In this document: positions 54,846 to 63,485 of the stretch, piece after piece
Numbering within the stretch: the first letter of the stretch is position 1
Layout of the letters: the number at the start of each line of letters is the position of its first letter
From: an uncultured Pelagibacteraceae bacterium
Lineage (GTDB): Bacteria > Pseudomonadota > Alphaproteobacteria > Pelagibacterales > Pelagibacteraceae
DNA: 64,000 nucleotides
Reading direction: 5' to 3'
Assembly (NCBI GenBank): GCA_902596355.1
Contig: CACJTS010000001.1
Location: forward strand, 48,662-112,661
Program-made: the position numbers and the translations under genes
Notes under the pieces: generated by a model
What the model was told of the DNA's origin: nothing
Databases searched by the model: none
Seen by the model: the letters and a program-made list of their open reading frames with translations, nothing else

Positions 54846-56014
54846 TGTCATTTAGTAAAGAAGAATACAAACAAAGATTAAAAAAAGTTCAAAAAATGAT
54901 GCAGGAAAAAGGCATCGAACTTTTAATTTCACATGATACAAATAATATGAATTATTTAACAGGCTATGATGCGTGGTCTTTCTATTATGCTCAATGTGCT
55001 ATTGTTCATGTAAATGCTGATGAACCTTTATGTTTTGTAAGAGCACAGGATGCTGGTGGTGCGTATATAACAACTTACTTAAAAGACGAAAGTGTTATTG
55101 TTTACGATGAAAATTACATTCATAAATGGCCAAAACATCCTTACGATTATTTAGTTGAAATAATTAAGGAGAGAAAGTGGGATAAACTAAATATAGGTGT
55201 TGAAATGGATGCCCATTATTTTACCGCATTCTGTTATGAAAAAATTAAACAAGGATTACCAAACGCAAAAATAAAGGATAGTGATCGTTTGGTTAATTGG
55301 GCAAGATTGGTTAAATCTGATGCTGAAATTGGTTTTATGAAATCTGCTGCTAAAATATCAGAAAAAGGAATGAAAACTGCAATGGAAGTAATTAAACCAG
55401 GCATCAGACAGTGTGATGCTGTAGGTGAAATTCAAAAAACATTATTTTATGGTACAGAGGAATTTGGTGGTGAGTATTCTAGTATTGCAACTTTACTACC
55501 AACAGGAAAAGGAACCTCAGCTTCACATTTAACAGCAACTCAAGAAAAATTTGTCGAAGGAGAGGCTACAATCATTGAATTATCTGGTGTTTATAAACGA
55601 TATCATGCTCCAATGGCGAGAACAGTTCTTCTTGGAAAACCTAATCAATTAAAGATTGATACAATGAATAAAACTATCGAAGCACTGAATGCTGGAATTA
55701 GTGCGATTAAACCTGGAAATACAGCAGATAATGTTGCTCAAGAATTCTGGAAAATTTTAGATAAATATGGAATAGAAAAAAAATCTAGAACAGGTTACTC
55801 CATTGGAATTGGTTATCCACCTGATTGGGGCGAGCATACACTTAATATTTATAAAGGAGATATGACACTGCTTGAACCTAATGTTTGTTTTCATATGATT
55901 GCAGTGATGCAGTTTGGAGATTGGGGTGTTGAAGCCTCAGAAGCTATAAGAGTTACAGAGAATGGATCAGAATTATTCTGTAATTTTCCAAAAGAGCTAC
56001 ATATTAAGAGTTAA
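54842..56014 (+). CDS. doeA: Ectoine hydrolase (DoeA/EutD), M24 peptidase-like fold
   Basis: A 390-residue creatinase/Xaa-Pro-like protein. The sequence follows DoeA closely: YLTGYDAWSFYYAQ near 38, RAQDAGGAYITTYL near 65, YDYLVEIIKERKWDK, RLVNWARLVKSDAEIGFMK near 152, and the end block GYSIGIGYPPDWGEHTLN near 320. DoeA opens the ectoine ring to N-acetyl-diaminobutyrate. The deacetylase DoeB and the transaminase are not in this window. Start is the ATG in the ATGA overlap; a second ATG one codon later is possible. Confidence 0.85.
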   Translation: MMSFSKEEYKQRLKKVQKMMQEKGIELLISHDTNNMNYLTGYDAWSFYYAQCAIVHVNADEPLCFVRAQDAGGAYITTYLKDESVIVYDENYIHKWPKHPYDYLVEIIKERKWDKLNIGVEMDAHYFTAFCYEKIKQGLPNAKIKDSDRLVNWARLVKSDAEIGFMKSAAKISEKGMKTAMEVIKPGIRQCDAVGEIQKTLFYGTEEFGGEYSSIATLLPTGKGTSASHLTATQEKFVEGEATIIELSGVYKRYHAPMARTVLLGKPNQLKIDTMNKTIEALNAGISAIKPGNTADNVAQEFWKILDKYGIEKKSRTGYSIGIGYPPDWGEHTLNIYKGDMTLLEPNVCFHMIAVMQFGDWGVEASEAIRVTENGSELFCNFPKELHIKS

Positions 56015-56059
56015 TTAGCTATTGAAATCTATTTGTACAAATGTTTTATATGCACTTCT

Positions 56060-57145
56060 ATGTCTAAAAATCCAGAATTCGTAAAATTTGATAAAGTAGA
56101 TAAAAGTTATGACGGCAAAGTTCTTGTCGTTAAAGATCTTCAATTAGATATTGCTGAAGGTGAGTTTATAACAATGCTTGGTCCATCTGGTTCAGGTAAA
56201 ACAACATGCTTAATGATGTTAGCCGGATTTGAAACACCAACACATGGGGAAATTTTATTAGATGGAAATATTATTTCTAATATTCCACCTCATAAAAGAG
56301 GAATTGGAATGGTATTTCAAAACTATGCATTATTTCCACATATGACTGTTTATGAAAATTTAGCTTTTCCTTTGAGAGTAAGAAAAGTTGAAAAAGATGA
56401 AATTGATAAAAAAGTTGATAAAGCATTATCTATGGTTTCTTTGAATGGTTTTGAAACCAGAATGCCAGCTCAGCTTTCAGGTGGTCAACAACAAAGGGTT
56501 GCTGTTGCAAGAGCTTTAGTGTTTGATCCAGCAGTCGTATTAATGGACGAGCCTTTGGGAGCATTAGATAAAAATTTGAGAGAGAGTATGCAATATGAAA
56601 TTAAACATATTCATGAAAGTATCGGTGTAACAGTAGTTTATGTAACTCATGATCAGAGCGAAGCATTAACTATGTCAAATAGAATTGCAGTATTTAATGA
56701 TGGAAAAGTTCAACAACTTTCTGATCCAGCCGAACTTTATGAGAAACCAGTTAATTCTTTTGTTGCCGAGTTCATTGGAGAAAACAATACTTTTAATGGA
56801 GAGGTAGTTGATATCGCAAAAGATAAATGTAAAGTTAAACTAGCAGATTCAGAAATTCTAGCTAATCCAATTTCAGTTAAGTCCAAAGGTGAAAAAACAA
56901 CTGTCTCTTTGAGACCTGAAAGAGCATTAATCAATCCGGGTGATAAGATGGATAATATGTTTACCGGAAAGATAGAAGAAGTAATCTATCATGGAGATCA
57001 TACAAGAGTACGTTTAAATCTTTTAGGAAGCTCGGAATTTATTCTTAAAGTTCCAAACAGTACATCAAATTTGGAGTTAAAAGTTAGTCAAGATATAAAT
57101 ATTGGATGGAACAGTGTTGATGCGAGAGCATTAGACCCAAAATAA
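56060..57145 (+). CDS. potA: Polyamine-type ABC transporter ATPase (PotA family)
   Basis: I start it at ATG 56060, giving 361 residues; an in-frame TTG at 56033 would add nine unlikely residues. Walker A is GPSGSGKTT near 41, the Q-loop is in MVFQNYALFPHM, the signature LSGGQQQRVAVA and Walker B VVLMDEPLGALDK. The C-terminal TOBE region has EFIGENNTFNGEV and SLRPERALI. It follows doeA with a 45-base gap and precedes the binding protein and two permeases. Substrate may be a polyamine or a cationic ectoine-derived compound. Confidence 0.9.
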   Translation: MSKNPEFVKFDKVDKSYDGKVLVVKDLQLDIAEGEFITMLGPSGSGKTTCLMMLAGFETPTHGEILLDGNIISNIPPHKRGIGMVFQNYALFPHMTVYENLAFPLRVRKVEKDEIDKKVDKALSMVSLNGFETRMPAQLSGGQQQRVAVARALVFDPAVVLMDEPLGALDKNLRESMQYEIKHIHESIGVTVVYVTHDQSEALTMSNRIAVFNDGKVQQLSDPAELYEKPVNSFVAEFIGENNTFNGEVVDIAKDKCKVKLADSEILANPISVKSKGEKTTVSLRPERALINPGDKMDNMFTGKIEEVIYHGDHTRVRLNLLGSSEFILKVPNSTSNLELKVSQDINIGWNSVDARALDPK

Positions 57146-57199
57146 TCTCATTTAAAAATACACATATTTAATGTACATATCTAAAGACAAAATCAGCTG

Positions 57200-57228
57200 T
57201 TGACTTAATCATCCCTATTTGTTGTACT
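57200..57228 (+). promoter_or_regulatory. Candidate promoter for the PotD-type gene
   Basis: TTGACT at 57200-57205 and TGTACT at 57223-57228 are 17 bases apart. The -35 is strong and the -10 weak. A GGAGG at 57266-57270 precedes the ATG at 57275. The leader would be about 40 bases. I see no hairpin or switch in it. Confidence 0.4.
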
Positions 57229-57274
57229 TTTACTTATATAAATTAATTTATATCAACGTTTAAACGGAGGAATA

Positions 57275-58393
57275 ATGAGAAAAATAAGTAAATTATTACT
57301 AGCTCTTTCTTTTGTTGTGTCTCTAACTTCATCAGCATTTGCAGTTACGGTTGCATCTTGGGGTGGAGCTTATACAGAGTCTCAAAAGCTAGGGTATGGT
57401 GATCCTACTGCTAAAGCACTTGGAATAGAAATCAACTGGGTTGATTATTCTGGTGGTTTATCAGAAATCAAAGCACAAAAAGAAGCAGGTGCTATAACAT
57501 GGGATATCATAGACTTATTTGCATTCGACACTATTAACGGATGTGATGAAGGTTTATTTGTTAAATTTAATTTTGACAAAGACTTCCCAGCTGCACCAGA
57601 TGGAACTCCTGCAAGTGAAGATTTCTTTACAGGAATGCCAAGTGAATGTGCTGTAGGTAACATTTTATATTCTTGGAACTATGCTTTTGATACAAGAGCA
57701 TTTGGTGGTAAAGAGCCTAAAACAATAAAAGACTTTTTTAACACTAAAAAATTTCCAGGAAAAAGAGCAATTTATAAAAGTGCTTTAACAAACTTAGAAA
57801 TCGCTTTAGCAGCTGACGGTGTTAAGTTAGGTGACGGTGGAACTAGAGTTTACAGAAAACTTTTAGAAGACGGTGGAATCGACAGAGCTATGAATAAAAT
57901 CAAAAAGCTTTGTACAGATCCTAATGGTGGATGTGTATTCTGGTCTGCAGGTGCTCAACCACCTGAATTATTAGTTGCTGGTGAAGTTGTAATGGCAACT
58001 GGTTGGAACGGAAGATTCTTTAACGCTGAAGTAGGTGAAAATGCTCCAATCAAACAAGTATGGGATGGTCAAGGTCTTGACTATGAATATTTCGCACTTG
58101 TTAAAGGTGGACCAGATGAAGCAAATGCTAAAAAAGCTTTAGCTATGATGACTAACACTGAAATGTTAGCTGGTAGTGCGAAGTACATTGCATATGCTCC
58201 ATGGAGAAAATCATCTCTTGATGTAATTACTGCTGGTGAGCCTTGGTATAAAGATGGTAAAACTAATATGATGCCGCAAATGCCAACTGCTCCTGCAAAC
58301 ACTAAGAACTATTTCTTAGTAGATCCATTCTTCTGGGCTGATAACAATACTGAGATCAGTGAGAAATGGGAAGCAATGAAAGCAGGTCTATAA
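57275..58393 (+). CDS. potD: Polyamine-type ABC transporter substrate-binding protein (PotD family)
   Basis: A 372-residue binding protein with a signal peptide of about 23 residues ending AFA, then VTVASWGGAYTESQKLGYGD, typical of PotD/PotF-like proteins of the extracellular solute-binding family 8. Conserved ITWDIIDLFAFDT and VMATGWNGRFFNAE blocks follow. It lies between potA and potB and ends before a strong terminator. The ligand could be a polyamine or another cationic compound. Confidence 0.88.
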   Translation: MRKISKLLLALSFVVSLTSSAFAVTVASWGGAYTESQKLGYGDPTAKALGIEINWVDYSGGLSEIKAQKEAGAITWDIIDLFAFDTINGCDEGLFVKFNFDKDFPAAPDGTPASEDFFTGMPSECAVGNILYSWNYAFDTRAFGGKEPKTIKDFFNTKKFPGKRAIYKSALTNLEIALAADGVKLGDGGTRVYRKLLEDGGIDRAMNKIKKLCTDPNGGCVFWSAGAQPPELLVAGEVVMATGWNGRFFNAEVGENAPIKQVWDGQGLDYEYFALVKGGPDEANAKKALAMMTNTEMLAGSAKYIAYAPWRKSSLDVITAGEPWYKDGKTNMMPQMPTAPANTKNYFLVDPFFWADNNTEISEKWEAMKAGL

Positions 58394-58428
58394 TTTCAGT
58401 TTTAAACACTGAATTTATATAATATATT

Positions 58429-58461
58429 TAGGGCGGTTATTTTTAACCGCCCTATTTTTTT
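58429..58461 (+). terminator. Intrinsic terminator between potD and potB
   Basis: TAGGGCGGTTA at 58429-58439 pairs perfectly with TAACCGCCCTA at 58444-58454 around a TTTT loop. Seven T at 58455-58461 follow. The potB ATG starts at 58462, the very next base, the same arrangement as at 10595-10650. Confidence 0.92.
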
Positions 58462-59727
58462 ATGAGCTCTGAAACAAAACAAATCTTAACAACTGACGGA
58501 ATACCTTTAGAGGTCAGTTTAAAAAAAGCTGAAAAGAAGAATAAAATAAAGGCATTTCTTCTTGTAGCCCCATTATTATTATTTCTTGTAATTACTTATA
58601 TCTTTCCAATTGGAGATATGTTTATGAGGAGTGTTGATGACAGAATGGTCACCAATATGCTTCCAAAAACATTTAAAGCGATGGAGAAATGGGAAAATTT
58701 AGATGAGTTACCTCCAGAAGAAGTATATCGGGGGTTTTATGAGGATTACAAACTACTTGCTGAAAATCAACAGCATGGAAAATTAGGACAAAGATTAAAT
58801 AAAGAAAAAAATGGTTTTAACACAATTACTAAAAAACTTTTTAGACAGATAAAAAGAAAAAAAATTGATGAAAGCGCAAGTTTAAAAGAGCAAATCAATA
58901 AACTTCATAAAAGATGGAGAGATGTAGAGTATTGGCAAGCAATTAAAAGAACAGCTCCTCCTTATACAGCCTCAAAATATTTAAAAGGAATGGATATGTA
59001 TTTTGCTGCAGATGGGAGCATAGCCCAAGTAGATGAAGATAGAAGAATTCACAGAATTCTTTGGCTTAGAACTTTAGAAATTGCTTTTTTTGTTACTCTT
59101 TTTTGCTTTTTTATGGGATATCCAATAGCTCATTTGTTGGCAACACTCCCAATGAAATACAGCAACTTATTGATGATCTGTGTATTACTTCCATTCTGGA
59201 CTTCTTTACTTGTTAGGACAGCTAGTTGGATGATTTTGTTGCAGCAACAAGGAATAGTAAACGACTTCTTTGTAATGATTGGTTTAGTTGCAGACGATAA
59301 CAGGCCAGAGATGATGTACAATAAAGTTGGCACTTATGTTGCAATGACACAGATCTTATTACCATTTATGGTTCTCCCACTTTATAGCGTTATGAAGACT
59401 ATCTCGCCAAGCTTAATGAGAGCTGGAAAATCATTAGGTGGAACACCTTTTGTTGCATTTTGGAAAGTTTATTTCCCTTTAACAATACCAGGTATTGGCG
59501 CAGGATGTTTGTTAGTTTTCATATTAGCAATTGGATACTACATAACACCAGCTTTAGTTGGAGGTGCCTCAGGAACATTAATAAGTAATCAGATCGCGTT
59601 TCATATGAAGACAACACTTGATTGGAGTTTTGCATCAGCAATGGGATTAATGTTGTTAACTGGAGTTTTAGTTATTTATTGGATTTATAATAAATTAGTT
59701 GGAGTTGATAATATTAAATTAGGATAA
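58462..59727 (+). CDS. potB: Polyamine-type ABC permease (PotB family, enlarged loop)
   Basis: A 421-residue permease, about 130 residues longer than E. coli PotB. The first membrane segment (near 32-50) ends in YIFPIGDMFMRSVDD. A long hydrophilic insert (about 60-190), rich in Lys, Arg and Glu, follows before the second membrane segment LRTLEIAFFVTLFCFFMG. The permease core has SLLVRTASWMILLQQQG and the EAA loop TISPSLMRAGKSLGGTPF. The insert would face the periplasm. Its start directly follows the terminator U-tract, with no Shine-Dalgarno. Confidence 0.9.
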   Translation: MSSETKQILTTDGIPLEVSLKKAEKKNKIKAFLLVAPLLLFLVITYIFPIGDMFMRSVDDRMVTNMLPKTFKAMEKWENLDELPPEEVYRGFYEDYKLLAENQQHGKLGQRLNKEKNGFNTITKKLFRQIKRKKIDESASLKEQINKLHKRWRDVEYWQAIKRTAPPYTASKYLKGMDMYFAADGSIAQVDEDRRIHRILWLRTLEIAFFVTLFCFFMGYPIAHLLATLPMKYSNLLMICVLLPFWTSLLVRTASWMILLQQQGIVNDFFVMIGLVADDNRPEMMYNKVGTYVAMTQILLPFMVLPLYSVMKTISPSLMRAGKSLGGTPFVAFWKVYFPLTIPGIGAGCLLVFILAIGYYITPALVGGASGTLISNQIAFHMKTTLDWSFASAMGLMLLTGVLVIYWIYNKLVGVDNIKLG

Positions 59728-59728
59728 T

Positions 59729-60583
59729 ATGGCGTTACCAAGTTATACAGAAACTAGATACAGAATTTGGCATTATATTTATATTGCTATTTGTTCTTTT
59801 GTATTTTTCTTTTTAATTGCACCTTTGTTTGTAATTTTTCCGTTATCATTTAATGCTGAAGAATTTTTGGTGTTTTCTGAAGGGATGAAAAATCTTGATC
59901 CTGATGCATTCTCATTAAGATGGTATAAAGATATGATTTATGGGACTAAAAATCCTTGGGGATTAGCCGCAAAAAATAGTTTTATAATTGCAATATTCGC
60001 AACCATTGGTTCAATAATTTTAGGTACTTTGGCTGCTTTAGGTTTGAGTAGCAGGCATATGCCATACAAAGGAATTATAATGGCTACTTTAATTTCACCA
60101 ATGATAGTTCCTTTAATTATTTCTGGGGTTGCAATTTTCTTTTTTATGGCAAAAGCTGGTTTAGCCGCAACACATACAGGAATAGTGTTAGCACATATAA
60201 TTTTAGGTACTCCATTTGTTGTCATTACTGTAACAGCAACACTTTCTGGTTTTGATCACAGTGTGACAAGGGCTGCAGCGAGTTTAGGGAGTAATCCAGT
60301 AAACACATTTATGAAGATTACTCTTCCATTAATATTACCCGGTGTTATTTCGGGTGGATTGTTTGCTTTTGTAACTTCATTTGACGAAGTTGTAGTAGTG
60401 TTGTTTTTAGCAGGTTTAGAAAATACAACTATTCCTGTACAAATGTGGACTGGATTAAGAGAGCAATTAAGTCCAACAATTCTTGCTGTAGCAACATGTT
60501 TAATTCTCTTATCAACCTTAATACTAGTATCAGCTGAATTATTGAGAAGAAGATCTGAGAGATTAAGAGGAATAAATAGATAA
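59729..60583 (+). CDS. potC: Polyamine-type ABC permease (PotC family)
   Basis: A 284-residue permease with six membrane segments. LIAPLFVIFPLSFNAEEFL near 32, FSLRWYKDM near 71, the EAA loop in SVTRAAASLGSNPVNTFM near 180 and VTSFDEVVVVLFLAG near 220 are typical of PotC. It follows potB with one base between and ends the pot operon. Confidence 0.92.
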   Translation: MALPSYTETRYRIWHYIYIAICSFVFFFLIAPLFVIFPLSFNAEEFLVFSEGMKNLDPDAFSLRWYKDMIYGTKNPWGLAAKNSFIIAIFATIGSIILGTLAALGLSSRHMPYKGIIMATLISPMIVPLIISGVAIFFFMAKAGLAATHTGIVLAHIILGTPFVVITVTATLSGFDHSVTRAAASLGSNPVNTFMKITLPLILPGVISGGLFAFVTSFDEVVVVLFLAGLENTTIPVQMWTGLREQLSPTILAVATCLILLSTLILVSAELLRRRSERLRGINR

Positions 60584-60619
60584 TTTACCCAAATAATTTA
60601 ATCATATATAGAAGTTGGT

Positions 60620-62842
60620 ATGGAAATTAAAAAAGTTGTAGTTATTGGTTCTGGTACAATGGGCAGCGGTATTGCAGCCCACTTATGTAATGCAGGTGTA
60701 CCAGTTACTCTTTTAGATTTAACTACTGAAATCAGCGAAAAAGCTAGAGAAAGAATTCATAAATCTAAACCTCCTTTGCTAATAGATAAAAGTAAAATTA
60801 ACAATATTAATGTTGGAAATATTGAAGAAAATTTTGACGTAGTAAAAGATGCAGATTGGGTGGTAGAGGCGGTTGTAGAAAGAATTGATATTAAACATAA
60901 TATTTATGAGAAGATATTTAAGAACAGAAAAAAAGGCGCAATAGTTTCATCAAACACATCATCAATTCCAATTAAAGTTTTATCAGAAAAACTAAATGAT
61001 GAAGAAAAAAAAGATTTTTGTATCACTCACTTTTTTAATCCAGTTAGATACATGGGATTGTTAGAAATTGTTAAAAACGAAAATAACGATTTAAATAAAA
61101 TCAATTCTTTAAAGAAATTTTGTGAAGTAGAGCTTGGCAAGGGTGCTATAGTTTGCAACGATACCCCAGGTTTTCTAGGTAATAGAATTGGTGTTTATGC
61201 AATGCAAGTTGCTATGACAGAAGCATTCAAAATGAAACTTTCAATAGAAGAAGCTGATGCAGTTTTTGGTAGACCGATGGGAATACCCAAAACAGGAGTA
61301 TTTGGATTATATGACCTAATTGGAATTGATTTGATGGCTGATGTATTAAAAAGTTTTATTAAGGAACTTTCAGAAAAAGATGAATTTCAAATTGTTGCAA
61401 AAGAAATTCCATTAGTCAAAAAATTAATTGAAACAGGCTATACAGGGCGTAAAGGAAAAGGCGGCTTTTATAGAATGAATAAAAGTGGAGATCAAAAAAT
61501 TTTAGAAGCGATAAATTTAGAAACAGGAGAGTATTCGGCAACAAAAAAAATAGATTTAGGAATTGAGACTGTTGATATAAGTAATTTAATTAATCGAAAA
61601 GATAAGTTTGGAGAATATGCCTGGATTGTAATTTCAAAAATAATTAAATATGCATCTTCACTTGTTCCAGGAATTACTGATAAGTTTAACGATATTGATG
61701 AAGCTATGAGACTAGGTTTTAATTGGGCAATGGGACCATTCGAAATGTTGAGATCAATAGGAGTTAATAATTTCTTTGAGAGAATTGATAGTTTTGAAAA
61801 TAATAAATTTTTAGAAAATTTATCAAAATCAAAAGATGAAAACTTCTATGGAGAAAGACAACTTTATACAGATATTCAAACTCTAGGAAAAATAAGACCA
61901 TCAGCAATTAAACTAGATAAAAATAATTCAGCTGAAATTCATCGATTTAAAGATTTTAATATTGTTGAATTTACAACAAAAGCTTGTGCATTAGACTATG
62001 ATTCAATGGATGCATTGAAAAATGCAACCGATAAACCTTTAATAATAATTAATGAAAGCATGCAATTTTCAGCAGGTGTGAATTTAAGTTATACTATGAA
62101 TTTTGCTGACAAAGGTGATTTTAAATCAATTGAAAAATTTATTAAATATTTTCAAGATACTTGCAAAACTTTAAAATACTCTAAGTACCCAGTTGTATCA
62201 GCACCATCTGGACTTACACTTGGAGGAGGCTTTGAGGTTTTAGTTCAAAGTAATTTTGTTGCCTCACACACAAATTTAGTTATTGGATTAGTTGAAACTA
62301 TTGTTGGATTAGTTCCAGCAGGTGGAGGATGTAAAGAAATGTTGTGGAGATGGTCACAAACAGAGGAAGCAAAATTAGATCCAGATTATGCCCCACTAAA
62401 AGTTTTTGATATTATTGGTTATGCTAAAACAGCCACATCTCCAATCGAGGCTGAGCCATTAAAGTATTTACGACCAGAAGATAAAAAAATAATGAACAGA
62501 AATAGCCTTTTTGATGAAGCAAAAAATTTAATTAATCAAAATACTGATTTTGTTACTCCAGAAGAGTGTAAATTTAAGCTTTCCGGAAAGCCGCTGAAAG
62601 ATAAAATGATTAAGGTTTTAGAGAAATTGTACAACGAAAAGGTAATTTTAGATCATGGTATGCATGTTGGAACTGAGCTTGCAAACGTTTTAAGTGGTGG
62701 AGACACTACTATTGAAAAAGTATTGTCAGAGGATGATCTGTATAAACTAGAACTAGATTCTTTTATGAGATTGATAGAAACAAAACAAACTCAAGAAAGA
62801 ATTAAACATACATTATCGACAGGAAAACCTTTAGTTAATTAG
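60620..62842 (+). CDS. 3-hydroxyacyl-CoA dehydrogenase/enoyl-CoA hydratase (FadN-like)
   Basis: A 740-residue fusion. The NAD-binding domain comes first (KKVVVIGSGTMGSGIAAHL near 4, FCITHFFNPVRYMGLLEIV with the catalytic His near 138). The helical dehydrogenase domains follow (GFLGNRIGVYAMQVAMTEA near 189 and GYTGRKGKGGFY near 273). A divergent enoyl-CoA hydratase/crotonase domain with SAPSGLTLGGGFEVLVQS and GLVPAGGGCKEML occupies about 430-640. This order (dehydrogenase first) is that of FadN, opposite to FadB. It catalyses two beta-oxidation steps. Its end overlaps the convergent cyclophilin gene by eight bases. Confidence 0.88.
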   Translation: MEIKKVVVIGSGTMGSGIAAHLCNAGVPVTLLDLTTEISEKARERIHKSKPPLLIDKSKINNINVGNIEENFDVVKDADWVVEAVVERIDIKHNIYEKIFKNRKKGAIVSSNTSSIPIKVLSEKLNDEEKKDFCITHFFNPVRYMGLLEIVKNENNDLNKINSLKKFCEVELGKGAIVCNDTPGFLGNRIGVYAMQVAMTEAFKMKLSIEEADAVFGRPMGIPKTGVFGLYDLIGIDLMADVLKSFIKELSEKDEFQIVAKEIPLVKKLIETGYTGRKGKGGFYRMNKSGDQKILEAINLETGEYSATKKIDLGIETVDISNLINRKDKFGEYAWIVISKIIKYASSLVPGITDKFNDIDEAMRLGFNWAMGPFEMLRSIGVNNFFERIDSFENNKFLENLSKSKDENFYGERQLYTDIQTLGKIRPSAIKLDKNNSAEIHRFKDFNIVEFTTKACALDYDSMDALKNATDKPLIIINESMQFSAGVNLSYTMNFADKGDFKSIEKFIKYFQDTCKTLKYSKYPVVSAPSGLTLGGGFEVLVQSNFVASHTNLVIGLVETIVGLVPAGGGCKEMLWRWSQTEEAKLDPDYAPLKVFDIIGYAKTATSPIEAEPLKYLRPEDKKIMNRNSLFDEAKNLINQNTDFVTPEECKFKLSGKPLKDKMIKVLEKLYNEKVILDHGMHVGTELANVLSGGDTTIEKVLSEDDLYKLELDSFMRLIETKQTQERIKHTLSTGKPLVN

Positions 62843-63485
62843 AATTAAACATTCTAAAGGTTTTAATATAATCAGGTCTTAAAACATAAATTGTCTTATT
62901 GCCCGTTTTAATTTTAGTTAATATATCTAAGCCATAAACTACTTTACCAATTGGAGTATATTCACCTTGATAAATTGGAATTTCTTTTAATGTAATAAAG
63001 AATTCACTATCTTCTGTATCAAATTCTGTTGCTCTAGCAAAACCAACACTTCCCTCTGTAAATTTAAAATCGTTGGTCAGTTCTGTTTTTAACAATCCCA
63101 GTCCAGACTTTCCGCTACCAATTTTAGAATAATCTAAATTATTTATATTTCCATACTCAATATCTCCAGCTTGTACAAAAGTATTTTCTGAAACTTTATA
63201 AAAAGCAGAACCATCATACATTTTTTTTTCGATTAAAATTTTAAATCTTTCCACCGCTTTAGGAGAAATTTCTGGATAAAGTTCAATTATTACATTTCCA
63301 CACTCAACATTCATTACTGCAATATTATCTGGATCATTAAAATTAAGTTTACTTAAATTATTTTTTTCTACAAATAGACATTTATTTTTTAATAAAAAAA
63401 AAGATGTAAAAGCAAAAATTGAAAGACAAATTAAAAATATAAATAAAATTTTTTCTGATTTTGATGCTTTAATAGTTTTAATCAT
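62835..63485 (-). CDS. Membrane-anchored cyclophilin-type peptidyl-prolyl isomerase, divergent
   Basis: A 216-residue protein with an N-terminal membrane anchor or uncleaved signal (about 12-32) and a cyclophilin domain (about 53-210). MNVECGNVIIELYPEISPKA is the usual start. The catalytic FHRV motif appears as FYKV, with Lys in place of the conserved Arg, and the FQGGD segment appears as VQAGD. GSVGFARATEFDTEDSEFFI follows the family pattern. The Arg change may lower isomerase activity. It overlaps the upstream metallopeptidase-like gene by four bases. Confidence 0.82.
   Translation of the reverse strand: MIKTIKASKSEKILFIFLICLSIFAFTSFFLLKNKCLFVEKNNLSKLNFNDPDNIAVMNVECGNVIIELYPEISPKAVERFKILIEKKMYDGSAFYKVSENTFVQAGDIEYGNINNLDYSKIGSGKSGLGLLKTELTNDFKFTEGSVGFARATEFDTEDSEFFITLKEIPIYQGEYTPIGKVVYGLDILTKIKTGNKTIYVLRPDYIKTFRMFNSN

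Noticed and set aside
57171..57203. Ten-codon open frame before potD
   Set aside because: Too short, not coupled to a neighbour and lacking a ribosome-binding site.
57146..57274. Possible riboswitch in the leader of the PotD-type gene
   Set aside because: No stable hairpin or conserved motif is seen beyond the promoter-like boxes and the ribosome-binding site.
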